Shown here piece after piece: positions 1-12,212 of a stretch of DNA of 64,000 nucleotides; the first letter of the stretch is position 1, and each line of letters begins with the position of its first letter. The notes under the pieces are model-generated. The model saw only the letters and a list, made by a program, of their open reading frames with translations, did not search any database and was not told the DNA's origin. This stretch comes from Rhinopomastus cyanomelas (Eukaryota > Chordata > Aves > Bucerotiformes > Rhinopomastidae), in assembly GCA_013400115.1 (NCBI GenBank), contig VXBP01003488.1, forward strand, positions 62,001 through 126,000, given 5' to 3'. Position numbers and translations under genes: made by a program.

Positions 1-330
1 CAAGAAGGTGAGACTCTGGGTCCTCAATCTGCCTGGGCTGTGTTGGTCTCTGCTAGGCCACAGCCATGCCTGGGTCTGCCCCTAAAGCCCCTTGAGCTGG
101 ACCTCACCTCACAACCAGGCTTGGCCTCTGCCCTCTCTAGTTGCTGTGGGTCTCCCTGGTGAGTTCACTGGACATGGCCTGGCTCTCGCTTGTGGATTGA
201 CTTCCTCAGTTGTGCCTCAGCACTGTGGGACCTCCTGCTGATCCAGATGGACCTGGTCACTGTCCCTGGGTCAGTCCTGGTGCCCTACTGGGCTGTGGTG
301 GGGCCGAGGAGACCAGAGGCACCTAAGCCA
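1..330. other. GC-rich CTGG/CCTGG-rich stretch at window edge
   Basis: The stretch is dense in variations of CCTGGxCT, GACCTGG and CCTGGGTC (for example near 25-35, 67-80, 172-185, 248-258 and 262-275). Its composition differs clearly from the AT-richer DNA that starts after about 330. No exact period is visible by eye, so this may be the end of a degenerate minisatellite or of an unrecognised interspersed repeat continuing beyond the window. No coding frame of note. The nature of the sequence is inferred from composition only. Confidence 0.3.
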
Positions 331-540
331 GGGTATAGTTTATTTTAACCTCTTTGTCTCTCAAAATCTGTCAGCAAACTGTTTTTATACAAGTGCTTTT
401 TCCCGGAATTCAACAATTTAGCAGCTGCATTCAGCATGGGGATAGAACCAACGTACCCAAGCAGGTATTGCTCAAAGGCTTTCCTTCTCTAGGTAGCTTG
501 CTTCCCTTTTTCTTAGCTCTCTTTTTCTTAAATTGCATGT

Positions 541-616
541 AAATGCTTGGAATTAGGTCTCTTTTTTTTTTTTTTAAATGCTTGGAATTAGAGGGTTTTT
601 TAAGGCTTGGAATTAG
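541..616 (+). repeat. three-copy TGCTTGGAATTAG repeat with poly-T spacer
   Basis: The unit AAATGCTTGGAATTAG occurs at 541-556 and exactly again at 576-591. A third, slightly changed copy (AAGGCTTGGAATTAG) is at 602-616. Copies one and two are separated by a run of 14 T (562-575), and copies two and three by a short T-rich spacer. This looks like a small local tandem duplication with slippage in the T tract, not a transposon. Confidence 0.8.
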
Positions 617-3249
617 GTATTTTTCACAGTTCAGCATCTCACTGGTTCTAATGGTTCTGTTGAAAAAAACCTGAGCGGCTTTCTGGAGAGTGATCCGCAA
701 GCAGGGTATGTGCTAAGCCTCTTGCTCCCTGCCCCAGCTTTAATTCCAAATCAACATCCTCCCCAGATCTGCTTCGGCTTCTTCTTAATCCTAAGAAGTT
801 CAGGATTGTATTTATTTTTATTTTTTCTCCATTTCCAGGGGAATTTTAATTATTTTTAGTGTGACATACATAGAAAACGAATTGAAAAACCCCAACCCAA
901 GGCCTTTGCTGTGGCATGAATTTAAAATCATCGCTCTTGTCGATTCTCAGTGGGTTACATGCGTATAAATAAATTAAAGAGGGGAAAGTAATCTTTTGTT
1001 AACGTCGCATTCTGTTACTGGGCTGCTATGGCAACAGCTGAGCCAGAGCCTCCGTGGAGGAGCTGAATGGCAGAGCAGCAGAATGGAGTGATGGGTGAAT
1101 GTAGCAGGAGGAAGAAGGGAAGAGCACAAATCCTTTAGCGGTGCTGTGAAGTGAGTCACCAGCTCAGTCACACATGGGGAAGGGCTGCCACGTTTACTGG
1201 CAAATTATTTAAATCAGATTTTTTTGATTGTGTTTAAGAGCAGGAAAAGCCAGGGACCGGAACTTTGAGGAGCAGGAAATTAAGCTGCATCTTTCTTCAG
1301 ATGATTCTTTTTTGCTTCCCCACCCTTGCAGCAGTTCCTTTGTGTGAAGGTGGCAGTGCTGTGGCCATTGTGGCCGAGGTGGAGCAGTCAATGACATTCC
1401 TGATGCTGGACTTTGCCAGGGAAAGTCACTATGCAGCTCCCTCTGCTCTCGGCTTCAAGATTCTGGTCTGCAGAGCTGCATTTTGCTGTTCCACCCTGTT
1501 AGGCTGAAAATGAAGTGGTTTAAGCCTCTCTTTCTGAAGAGAATAAATGGGGACTGTTTTGCCTTGGCTTTTGTCTTTTACCCTTTGTTAGTATAAAGAA
1601 CCTCTGTCGCATTTTATGTCCTGGCTGGTCATAAATCAGGGCTGAGTTCTGCAGGGAGGATTTTGTAGCAGAGACTGCAGAATGTTATCTGGTGCCATGC
1701 TGGGCTTTGAGCAATGCTCTAACCTTGCTGAATGTAGTGAGCCCAGTTTTGTACTGGACTGGTTCGTGACCCTTCATTTTTCAGCTCCAAAGCTTAACCT
1801 TTTATTGGGTAGTGGGATCCCCACCCCTTCCATCCTGGCATGACTTGCAGTGTGCTGCATCACAGAGCAACTTCTTTGAGCTCTTGGGGAGAGTTCTTGC
1901 CACCTCAGGGTCTTCTTGGGGAAACATCGAGAGAATTCAGATTGCCTCTTCGGTGGGAGGGTTTGTAGTGCATGGAAAGGTCCAGAGCATGGAATCTTTT
2001 CTGGGAAAGCTTTACCTGAAACTTTAGTGTTGTGGATCCACACCGTGGAAGTTAGTAAATGGATTACTTACTGTCAGTAAATTGTCCCAGATGGTTTTTA
2101 GCCGTGCAGGGTTTTCAGAGGTGCTGGTGGGAAGGAATGGGACCTGACAAAAGAACAAATGAGATGAAAAGCTGAAGTGAAATGGAGGAGGTTTAGGAGG
2201 CTGTCACAAGAAGGGGTGACACTAGGGTTATTTTAAATTGTTTTAGGGGACAGCTGCGAACAGAGGAGGAAGGTTTTCCCTGGAGAAGTTTAGATGGATG
2301 AAGGGTCTTGTGTGAAAGACGTTTTGGCCAGAGTAAAGAACAAAAATGCAGTGTACCTCAGCCTCAAGAGTAAGAGGGGAAAATAATTCGTGGTATGAGT
2401 GATGCATCGCTGTTTTAAGTGTTGGGGCATCCTGGAGCAGCTGACAGAAGGCGGAAAACCACCTTGTTTACTGCAGATACAGATTACAGAGGATGAAGTA
2501 GCAGTGTGCCCTGAAAGGGTGTCTTGCCCTGACAGTCCTCTGGGGATGCTCTCAGCACTTCAAAAACCTGGCATCTGCATTGTTTTCTTTCAGACTGTGA
2601 TTTCATTAGGATGGTACAACATCACATCATGAGCTGTGTGAGGGGTTTCTGCAGGGCCTTATGTCTTCTTATGACTGCCTGCCTGTAACTACAAGTACAG
2701 TACTGGGGTTGCTTTATGAGGATGGAAATAGATGGTGACTGGAACATGGTAGGAGAAGAATTGTGATGAAAACCCAATTTTTAGGTATTCTCCTAAATGG
2801 TGCAGTGTTGGAAATAGTGGGAACTTACAGCTGGGCCTCCAGTAAGAGCCATGAGCTTGTTCAAGTGAGCACCCTGTCCCTGCAGGGCTAGGAATGTGTC
2901 CTTGCTGTCCTCAGGAGCTCATGGAAGAAGGCTACTTGTACAAAATGAGAGGCTTTGTGGGACCTTATCAGTCCTTTTTGATTATGGCCCCCTCTGGGGA
3001 GATAGAGCAGGTCTATAAAAGACTGTCGATTTCCATTTCAGGCCAGGACTTGTGATAGAATGCGAGAGGGAAATTCTCTGGGGTCCTTCACAGCCCAATT
3101 CTGGTAGCAGGAATAGCCTTATTTTCCAAGCATCTGTGCTTTGAGATGTGCCCTGAAGGATAAGGCTGAAGGACTTCGTTGTAGGATTAGTCCTGCCTGA
3201 GCAGAGCCGTCATCTTGCCTGGAATGGCTTTGTTAGTATTGGAAATAAA

Positions 3250-3264
3250 TTGTTGTTGTTGTTT
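3250..3264 (+). repeat. (TTG)n microsatellite
   Basis: Five consecutive TTG-type units follow AAATAAA. It is a short simple repeat with no associated feature. Confidence 0.75.
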
Positions 3265-5492
3265 GAAGGGAAGTCCCATTAAATGATGGATTCCAGAGAG
3301 CTGTGCAAATGATTAACAGGAACACCTGCCATTATCACCCGCTTGCCAGTCCCTTCCCCAATTTCCTTTGTCTTAAGAATATTTCATCCCCTGAGACTTC
3401 TTTTTATTTTCTGCTCCATAAACCAGTGAAGTGCTGAGTAGCTGATTGGAGCAAGAAGCACCTTGTTAAAGGTGATGGCAAACCGAAGGGAAGGTCGGGG
3501 TAATTTCCTCACCCCTGACAAAGTGCTGCCTTTTCCTGAGCTCATAGCACTGCTCCTGCCAAGGCTGGCTTTGCTCCCTCAGCATTGCAAAGCAAAATGA
3601 GTTCTCAAGAGCTGGGATTCTTGCTTCGCAAATAGCTTGATCTAGAGTGCAGGTAGGGATTTCAAAATGAAATCTCTTTTTCAGCAGCCACTGCTGTTAC
3701 AGCCTTTGGGTGCCATGGATGCAGGATGCACTGAATTCTCACTAGACCATGGTCCCATCCTGGAGAGAAAGTAAAACCATATGCTGAGGGCACTGAAGTG
3801 TTATGGTAAGACCACACAGTTCTCACAGCCTGTGCGTGTGTTCTGATTGGGGAACTCTGGTTTGTAATTACTGAGCTGCTCAGAAATAATGAGGGATCTG
3901 TCTGCATTCTGGACGTGGAAAGGCAAAAGGCATAGAGGAGACAAACTCGGTGTTTGAAGTCACTGGGAGGTAAAGGTGCTCAGTAAAGCCTTTCCTATGT
4001 CAAACAAAGAATGACAAGAGCTTGAAACAGAACAGGGATGTTTGACTCACAGACTGCTCTGCTGAGAAGTTACTCTCATTTTCAAGCCAGAGTCCTGTTG
4101 GTGTCATTATGGTGTTGGTAATAAATTGAACCGAAAATGCTCATTTCCTGCTCTGCAGTTACTTCCACGGAATTTTCTCAGCTCTGAGTAACTACTCCAA
4201 ACAAACATGCTGCTGCTTTTTGAAGAAATCTGGCTCTGTGGGGAAGTTCAGATTTTGACCCTTCCTGCAGCACTTCAGGATTTGGGTTTTTGGCCAGGTT
4301 TGATGGGTCCAGATGGAATTTTTTTCAAGGCTGCAGTGAGGCGACAGCATGCCGCAGGCTGTTTGGAATTCTGTTCATTTCCACAGTTAACTTAGAGTGC
4401 TTCTAAGACAAATCTTCAGCCTTGGCTCTGCTTGTACTTGGATCTATGTCAGTGCATGTGCTTGCTTGGTTGAGCCATGATTATCCTCTCCAGCCTGTAT
4501 TTCTAGGGTTTCCCTGTGTTGTCTCACTGCTTGGCACTGAAAGGCAGTGTGTGTGGGGTTAGACTGGTCCCTGCAGAGGCGATGGGTGTGGGTAGGATTG
4601 GAGGGAAAAAGAGAGTGGAACGTATCAGACACTTGCAGCTGGGAGGAGTGGGTACACTGAGGAGAGGAGGGGCAGACTCTTGTCCTCATGATGGAGAGAG
4701 GAGCCCAGGGTATGGTTGAAATGGGAACAAGATACTCTCCACAGGTTCTTACTGGAGCAGCTAAATCCCTGTGGACCCCCAGGTGTTACCTGGAGTTCAG
4801 GGTGCTCAGTGCTCTGGAGGTCTGGCCCTGCAGACAGACAGATGGATAGACAGCTGCTGTTTGCTGACAGCACTGGAGAGGTTGGATGGGATCAGCAGAA
4901 ACAACAGCCTAAATAATTTCAAATGGCCTGAAATGCGAGTGGGCAACCCCAAGCCTTTCATAGCCATTTGTGTGCTGTGGAAGGGGAGCAGCTATTTATG
5001 GCTCCTTGCTTTCACTGACCTTTAATTGCGATGAAGGACAAGGTATAGGAAAACCAATTGTGATCACCCTCGTGCAGGCAGTGCTCAAGCAGCACAAAGA
5101 AAATCCCTATTGCCCTGGTGGTTGCTCAGCTTACAGCTACAGCAGCACACCTGGAAGGGCTGAAAAAGGTGGGCAAGATGAGACATGACAGAAGCCACTC
5201 TGCCTGAACACGTTTGAAATTCCCTGCTATGGAGAGAGTAGGTAGGCATGTTGTTCTCTAGAAACTCTTGAGTGTTTCAACAGCCTGTCTCTGGCTGATC
5301 CCAGTGCTCAGCTGGGCTCTGTAGCCCTGGAGAGTATTATGTTACCAGTAAGAGGGCTCTGTCTTTTTTCTGTGTTTTCAGTGTCAGAGCCTGCAGGTAG
5401 GAAGCTCGGCTGTGGTGCTGTGATGTACATGATCCATGGGGCATGAGCTTGCTGTAGTTTTCTTGGCAAACCTTGTCACTGCTGGACTGGTT

Positions 5493-5504
5493 TGTGTGTG
5501 TGTG
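5493..5504 (+). repeat. (TG)6 microsatellite
   Basis: Six TG dinucleotides in a row. Too short to be notable other than as a possible length polymorphism. Confidence 0.7.
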
Positions 5505-5761
5505 GTTCTAGTGGGCTCATGGCTGTGACACCCTGAAGCTCTGACATTACTCTCAGCACTTCACTAGAGGCTTCTACAGAGTCATTAATTGTCTCCGAGT
5601 GCCATCAAGTATGAAGACAGAGGAGAGAAAACTACTCTTTCCTCCTGAATATAAGTTTAGAGCACATTCTTTAACAGAAAATAAGGATACAAAGATCAAA
5701 TATCAAAAAAAACCCAAACAACCCACCCCTGCAAATCCTGAGAAGTCAACCAGTTCTCCCC

Positions 5762-6291
5762 CTCTACTGTACCCCGGTGAGACCACACCTGGAGTATTGT
5801 GTCCAGTTGTGGGCCCCACAGTTCAAGAGAGATGTGGAGCTGCTGGAGGGAGTCCAGCATAGGGCAATGAGGATGATGGAGGTGGAGCACCTCCCTTCTG
5901 AGGAGAAGCTGAGGGAGCTGGATCTCTTCAGCTTGGAAAAGAGGAGACTGAGGGGTGACCTCATTAATGTCTATAAATATGTGAGGAGTGGGTGTCAGGA
6001 GGATGGAGCCAGGCTCTTCTCAATGTCATCTAGTGATAGGATGCGGGGTAATGGTTGCAAGCTGGAACATAGGAGATTCCACATCACTATGAGAAGGAAC
6101 TTCTTCCCAGTGAGGGTGACTGAGCACTGGAACAGGTTGCCCGGGGACGTTGTGGAGTCTCCTTCACTGGAGATGTTTAAGACCTGCCTGGATGTGTTCC
6201 TGTGTGACTTGGTGTAGGTGATCCTGCTGTGTCAGGGGGATTGTACTGGATGATCTTTCGAGGTCCCTTCCAATCCCTAATGATTCTATGG
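5762..6291 (+). mobile_element. CR1 LINE, 5'-truncated, type A, with an intact C-terminal RT frame
   Basis: This is a non-LTR retrotransposon fragment holding the 3' end of ORF2 plus the 3' UTR. A continuous 146-codon frame runs from 5777 to 6217. It begins RPHLEYC and LWAPQF, continues with LE-VQHRAMRMM and FSLEKRRLRGDL, and ends with the RRNFFPVRVTEHWNRLP block, all in the usual CR1/L2-like order for the region after the RT palm. The catalytic YxDD part and the endonuclease are absent, so it cannot move by itself. The 3' end has GGATGATCTTTCGAGGTCCC and closes with one TGATTCTATG octamer. The copy at 32972-33509 is its closest relative in the window. The lack of stops over 438 bases suggests it is fairly young. 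Confidence 0.95.
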
Positions 6292-7519
6292 TTTGCAGCT
6301 TCTGCTAGTTGTAAACTTTGAGCAGGGGTGTTTTCGTATCATTTTAGCCGTGAGAATCCATGGCTGGAATTCTCAAATACCTGATATTGGATTATATGAA
6401 ACATTAATCTTCAAATCTAGCAGAGATGCTAAAATTGTTGGGATTATCAGGCTTTGTTGGTAGCAGATCTCCATGGGTACCAGTGCTGCTTTCCCAGTGA
6501 CCAGGCCTTAAGGGGTGTCTGTGACATTATTGACTGTTTCTGATAGCAGCAAGTTTCTAGCCAAAGTGCTTTTCAATCTCTGGAGCTTTAAAAAAAGAAA
6601 AGAGTGAGAGCGCCTGTTGCTGATGATTGGTTTCCTACAGCGTGGCTTTTTGTGCAGCTGCTTGGGGGTGTTTGGGAGATGTTCTGGAGATTGGAATAGG
6701 TCTCTGGAATGCTGCAGGAAGCTTTTTTTATAGTTATTATTTTTTATGGGTTTGGAGAGGTTTTCAGAATGCCTGAATGATCCAGCCTCCTTTGAAATGA
6801 CAGTTTCATTCTTCAGTGTGAATTTTATGCATTTTTTAGAGAAACCCATTCACCAGTATCTTATACTGAGGGCCAGATGTGCTCCTCTGCTAGAAACCTG
6901 AGGCTACAGTGCAAAAAAGGGCTCTGCAGTGGAGTCCTTTGCAGGGCAAGAGAAGTGCTTGTCCAGAGAGAAGAGCAGATCTTTGAAGAGATGGTGGGTG
7001 ATGCTGGGTTGTACAATGAGGGGTCCGCAGAGGCCTTTGTAATGAGCAGAGATGGCAGCTCGAGTGTTGTAAAACCAATTACACTGCAAATAAACAACGT
7101 GTCTCAGTTAAGTGGTGTTTATTGTCACAATGTTAACTTTGAAGCTCCAGGCCAAAAGGATGCCCGAGGTACCACAGCGATCTTGTTCCCTCTCCTCCAA
7201 CTCGAAGACTGCAGAACCGGGTTTGTTCTCATGGAAATGAAGTGAGGGTGCTTTTCTGTTAGTCAGGCACCACACTAGCAGGTAATTTCACTCCATTAGT
7301 CTTCACACCGTTGTACTGTGTTCAGAGGCTCGGTACACGTACCCACAGGGGAAAGACAGAAATCTGAGTGACCAGGCTGTGTGCTGCTGCTGTAGGGTGC
7401 TGAGGGCTGGGAGAGCAGCCCCTGCGCCGCACAGAGACGTTGATTTAATTTTTACCCTGGCTTATCCCATTGCCCAGGCTGTCTTTACACTGCACTTCTG
7501 TGGGTGTTTCTCTGCATGA
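6292..7519. other. unique non-coding DNA between two CR1 copies
   Basis: The largest frame is 122 codons on + at 6877-7245. Its translation is of low complexity in sense, contains no family motif, and starts without a promoter or splice context, so it is judged a chance frame. No repeat was recognised. Confidence 0.5.
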
Positions 7520-7885
7520 TCACAGAATCTCTTTGATTGGAAGAGATCTTTATGATCATCATGTCTAAGCCTCGACCCAACACAGCCATGTCACCACTAA
7601 CCCATGTCCCTGAGCACAAGGTCCACATGTTGGCTAAATCCCTCCAGGGATGGGGACTCCACTAGTGCCATGGGCAGCCTGTTCCAGTGACCCTTTCAGT
7701 GAAGAAATTCTTCCTCACATGCAGCCTAAACCTCCCCGGCACAGCTTGTAGCCATCTCCTCTGATCCTATCACTTGCCATCAGGAAGAAAGAGGCTGAAC
7801 CCGTTCTTGCGCCAACCTTTGGTCAGGTAGTTGTAGAGGGTGAGAAGATCTCCCCTCAACCTCCTAGTTCCTCGCAATGTTTCCA
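7520..7885 (-). mobile_element. CR1 LINE, 5'-truncated, type D-like
   Basis: Read on the minus strand it ends with an ATTCTGTG octamer (the complement of CACAGAAT at 7521-7528). It includes the CTTACATCATG-like target segment after GATCTTTATGATCATC, and the RT tail block corresponding to FFTE and WNRLP (around 7690-7725). Several indels and stops break the frame. The 5' limit near 7885 lies where the similarity to the SLEKRR block fades. Confidence 0.9.
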
Positions 7886-8909
7886 GCAGGTTTTGACATG
7901 TCAAGAGTGTATTTTGACAAGTGGCTTCTTTAATCATCATCTTGCCTGGACTTAACCCCCCATCTCAGAATGGTTTGTTTATTTTTAAATGAAAAACCTT
8001 TCTATGTGAGACCAGGGAGCACCGAGGCACCGATATTGTCATAGTAACGAGAGCTGCAGCACTGGCTCTTAGCCAGAAAATACCCTGATTCATGGCTCGA
8101 GTGTGGGTGTCAGGAAATGAAATAAGGACGTTCTGAATCTCAGGTGAATCAATGAAATAGTATTTGTGTTTGTATTTCAGTTTTCTTCGTTTCCCCAAGA
8201 GGTATTTTGAACATCTGACATCCTAATGTAGCCTTTTTTTACTTCTACCATTTTAAAACGAAGGAAGGATGTTCACTGCCTCCTTGCTCACTGTCTGAGC
8301 CGTAAGAACAGCTCTGCGTGGGGAGTATTTACCTGCTGCTTCAGCTTAGCTTTAAATTCAAAAACTAGGAAACCTGTGAACTGGAACTTTGTAATCTACT
8401 AATTGGATTTAATTAGGGACGAGGTTTGTTTTCCCTGAGTGTGAATGTAGCCTCCGTGGAGGACATGAGGATGCGATAATTGCAGATCAGGGTTTCTAAA
8501 TGCAGCCTCAAGTTCTATAAATGCTGTTGGGACCCACATGGAATCCTACGGTTTGTTTTCATATTTACCTATAAATAAAGTAATTGCAGTGCACATCCCC
8601 CCATCCCCAGTGAGCAGCAAGGCTGTGTTACAGGGACATGCACTTTTGGAAGACCTGCCCTCAGGGGGCTCTGAAAACTAGAAGCACTTGGTGTATGAAG
8701 ATGTTTGATGTTGTGCTCCTCAGGGAAGAGAAATCTGTTGCTTACTTGCTTTGCTTCACTTATTTATTTTTAAGTTGTTGCTAGTATGGCCAAAGAATGG
8801 TGTTGCTCTGTCTTCTGGCCTTCATGGGTTTGTGGAGTTGATGAGTGTAACCTCGTGGATCAGTCTGTCACTGCTCTCTCTCTGTTAGGGTGCTTTATCA
8901 ATTAATGGG
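7886..8909. other. unique DNA with an AT-rich homeobox-core patch
   Basis: No gene or repeat was found. At 8396-8418 two TAAT cores occur close together (CTACTAATTGG and TTTAATTAGGG), within an AT-rich unique segment at about 8340-8600. Such clusters are typical of homeodomain-bound non-coding elements, but they also arise by chance in AT-rich DNA. Confidence 0.35.
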
Positions 8910-9249
8910 AATCACTCTCTACAGCTACCTGAATGGAGGTTCTAGTCAGGTGGAGGTCGGGCTCTTCTCTCCCAGGCAGCCAGTGCTAGGGCGAGAGGGC
9001 AGGGCCTGAAGCTGCCAGAGGAGGGTTAGGCTGGATGTTAGGAAGCCCTTCCTCATGGAAAGGGTGATCAGAGCCTGGACTGGACTGCCCAGGGCAGTGG
9101 TGGAGTCTCAATCCTTGGAAGTGTTGAAGGCCAGCCTGGCTGTGGCCCTTAGTGCCCTGGTGTGGCTGCTGTGGTGATGTTAGGTCCTGGTCTGGTCTGG
9201 ATGAGCTCAGAGAGCCTTTCCAGCCTCAATCATTCTGGGATTCTGTGAT
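8910..9249 (+). mobile_element. CR1 LINE, 5'-truncated, type B
   Basis: It starts inside the RT tail (CTCTACAGCTACCTGAA) and runs through the GGAAGCCCTTCCTCATGGAAAGGGTGATCAG block. It then has the type B signature GATGTTAGGTCCTGGTCTGG plus GGATGAGCTCAGAGAGC, and ends at a TTCTGTGAT octamer. It is very similar to the copies at 51738-52169 and 62139-62557. No open frame survives. Confidence 0.93.
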
Positions 9250-10249
9250 CACTGTAGTCCCTAATTTAAGATGACAGGGAACTAACTGAATAGGCTTTAC
9301 AAACGTGAGTGCTGTGTACCCTTAGTGCTTGCTGTTCTGAGTCCTCTGTTATTGTAAGTCATGCACAGGGTGACTTTTTCCTCCACTTCTTCCCCCTCTG
9401 CTGCTTTTTGCCATCAGCCTTGTGCTTTAGGTGATCAATTTTTCTTTTCATCCTTTCTGTTTCAGCGGCCCGTGCTGGTCTCTGGGTATCTTTTTCCTAC
9501 GATCAAAACCACCTTCTCTTTTGTTGCTAGAGCTGTGGTTTTGCTTTCTGTCAGCAGTGTTACAAATTCACATCTCTGCTGAACTCTGAGTCTGAGTTCT
9601 TCCACCGAGGGTCTTGTCAGTCAACAGGCCTTGATGTCTGGCACTTTGGGTTAGTTGCTGCTGAGATAATTTGTCCTGTGGCAGCTCATAACAGGTTTTT
9701 AGTGCTGCTGTGAGTTCCACACCCAGGGTGTGATTCTGCTCTTCAAGTTCCCAGTCCTTCTCCAGCTGTTGTGACTGGGAATGTTGACATCATGGGTTCA
9801 TGGGGGCAAAACATCCAGTACTGGTGTAGCTTCTACCCAGCTGCCTGGCAGTACTGAGGAGAGAAGAGGAACTGATTACACACTGCAGCAAAAATGTGCT
9901 GTCAGGAGGCCTTGGTGGGACTGAGTTTGATTTCCCATTGCAGAATCTGTTTCAAACCCTCCTCCTTCTGCCTTTTCATTTTCATAAACAAAAGAACAAC
10001 TTTGTACACAAACTTTCACACAACTGTTTCATTATATTCTGATGCTCGTATGTTCACAACTGAGAGAGATTAGGTGTGGGGGAAAGGAAACCTCTGAGGC
10101 CCTTGTGCGCTTTGAAAAGCGTCTCTCTGTATTTCAAAGGTGCCTTAAAATGCTCTTCCTCTAATAGGAGTTGTTCCATGTGGGGCTTTTCCACAGAGTT
10201 GTTTGAGGTTTTTTGTTTGTGGAGACTTTTTTCCGCATTATTTTTTTCT
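9250..10249. other. unique non-coding DNA
   Basis: A pyrimidine-biased stretch lies near 9372-9415. The only frames are under 90 codons. Nothing else was recognised. Confidence 0.5.
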
Positions 10250-10420
10250 CTTGTGGAACAGGCTGTCCAAGCCTGCGGTGGAGCCCCCATCACCAGAGGG
10301 GATTTAAAGGGCATGCAGACATAGTGCTTAGGGACATGGTTTAGTGGTGACCTGGCAGTGCTGGGCTAATGGTTGGACTAGATGGTCTTAAAGGTCTCTT
10401 CCAACCAGAAAGATTCTGTG
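10250..10420 (+). mobile_element. CR1 LINE 3' fragment, type D
   Basis: It begins in the WNRLP-equivalent region (GTGGAACAGGCTGTCCAAGC), then GGTGGAGCCCCCATC. The type D tail is TGCTTAGGGACATGGTTTAG followed by GGTTGGACTAGATGGTCTTA, and it ends with ATTCTGTG at 10413-10420. About 170 bp remain, with no coding capacity. Confidence 0.9.
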
Positions 10421-10914
10421 TAGATGCTTTTCAGCAAAGGAAAAAAGCTGTGTCAGGGGTATTGCCTTGGACAAAGTAGAAAGAGGTCCCTCCATCTTCA
10501 TGTTTCCCCATGCTCTGTGCTTATTTGCACTTCATTTGCACATTGTCTGTTGTGAATGGTGTGGATTTGGTATCACCATTCCAACTGAGAATGATTGTGG
10601 AGGAGAATGAGGTGACGCTTCTTCAAAGGCATTGAGCATTGCTGCTCAGTGACTGCTGTGCTTCCTACCTGGAGAAACTGCTGCCTCACAGGAAATGTCT
10701 GCCTGACCCAGGGTTGAGAGGTTAGGGTTTGATATTTTAGTCATCACCAAGTGCTGTTCAGTGGTTTTATTGTTTCAGTCAAACTCATAAGGAGGTCAGT
10801 CCTGTCTAGAACATGTTGGAGCAGCTGGGGTATAACCAGGGCTCAGAGTATCTGGAAGCAGCTGGAGGAGCTGTGCCTAAAGTACAGGCACATACTGCTT
10901 TGACCTTTGACTCT
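10421..10914. other. unique non-coding DNA, about 0.5 kb
   Basis: It separates two CR1 copies whose 3' ends face one another. Nothing was recognised in it. Confidence 0.5.
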
Positions 10915-11272
10915 CAGACTCATTTAGGTTGGAAAAGCCCTTCAAGACCATAAAGTCCAACCCTTAACCCAGCTGTCCCAATTCACTGCTAAACCCTGTC
11001 CCTGAGCTCCAGATCTCCACAAGTGAAACATGGCAAGGGATGGCAGTTGAACTCTCTTCCTGAGCAGCCTATTCCAAGGGCTGACGACCCTTTCCAGGAA
11101 GAAATTTTCCCCAATGTCCATCCAAAACTTCCTCTGGGGCAGCTTGAGGCCATTTCCTCTTGTCACTTGTTCCTTGTGAGTAGAAACCAGCCCCCATGTC
11201 TCTGCATCCTCCTTTCAGGCAGTTGGAGACAGCAGTAAGGTCTCAGCTCTGCCTCCTTTTCCTTCTGGCTCA
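10915..11272 (-). mobile_element. CR1 LINE, 5'-truncated, type D
   Basis: The minus-strand 3' end is at 10915 (CATTTAGGTTGGAAAAGCCC), with the octamers worn away. A minus frame at 10942-11166 shows the RT tail block MTRGNGLKLPQRKFW, then FFLERVV and PWNRLL. It extends 5' to about the GDL/SLEKRR region near 11260. It is moderately diverged. Confidence 0.92.
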
Positions 11273-11849
11273 GGGCAGAGCCGCAGATGTCTCAGTACAG
11301 TGTTGTTCGCCCTTTAGTCAGATAAAGGGACGAAGACTAAGCACAATTTTTAGTTTGAAAGTCAGTACTGGAACATAAAGTCAACAAGAGGCACAAATTA
11401 TAACAATTATTGGTTCTTTGCGGAAAACTTGGGAGGTGTTTGATTAACATGTCTTGTTAAATGCAAACAGACTGTTAAACAGCCACGCACATTGCTGGGT
11501 AGGAGATGCAAGCTCTTTGATTTCACCATAAAGGACGGTGTTTCAAGGCAAAGAAGGAGCTGGGGCTTTGTCCCTCGATAACTGAGTTTGACAGCCTAGC
11601 AGCTGTGCTGGAAATAGCTCGATGCACACATGATCTTCTGCAGAGCTTTGTTTTTCTTTATCTCCAAGGCCACTATGTTTGGAATCCACCTTGTTCAGGC
11701 CCTTTTTACACTACTTTTATAAAGCTAAAACACCAAAAACCTGAGATGTAGGTTGGAGATGGCTGTGACCTGATGGCACTGTCTTAAATTAGGATTGTTG
11801 GGTTGTTGGTTTCTTTTTTTCAATCCCTACCCTATTTCTGGGTTAAACC
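11273..11849. other. unique non-coding DNA
   Basis: An AT-leaning stretch between two minus-strand CR1 copies. No frame above about 60 codons and no repeat was recognised. Confidence 0.5.
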
Positions 11850-12212
11850 ACAGAATCATAGACTCAGAGAATGTCTGGGGTTGGAAAAGACCTCTTAAAG
11901 ATCATCTAGTTCCAACTTCTTACAGAGGCAGGGACAGCTTCACTAGATCAGGTTACTCAGGGCTCCAGCCAACCTGGCCTTCAACACTTCAGGGGTGGGG
12001 CAGCCACAACCTCCTTGGGCAACCTTTTCCAGCATCTCAGTACCCTCACAGGAAAGAATTTGTTCCTCAATCTCCCCTCTTTAAGTCTGTAACCCTTTCC
12101 CCTTATCCTCTTGCTACCACCTTCCCCCTGCTTTCTTGTAGCCCCCTTCAGAGATTGGAAAGCTGCTAGAAGGTGACCTGGGAGCCTCCTCCTCTCTAGA
12201 CTGAACAACCAT
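11850..12212 (-). mobile_element. CR1 LINE, 5'-truncated, type C
   Basis: The minus-strand 3' end has an ATTCTG octamer (CAGAATCATAG at 11851-11861) and the complement of GGTTGGAAAAGACC. A minus frame at 11981-12208 begins FSLERRRLPGHLL and includes RNKFFPVRVL and WKRLP, the standard CR1 RT tail. One or more frameshifts separate it from the 3' UTR. Confidence 0.93.

Larger units (their letters stand above)
617..5761. other. unique non-coding DNA, no gene recognised
   Basis: No open frame reaches 90 codons, and none shows a recognisable domain or paired splice sites. An A/T-rich patch with TTTATTTTTATTTTTTC lies near 810-830. Short microsatellites are (TTG)n at 3250-3264 and (TG)6 at 5493-5504. 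No CR1 copy was found in this 5.1 kb stretch. Confidence 0.6.
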
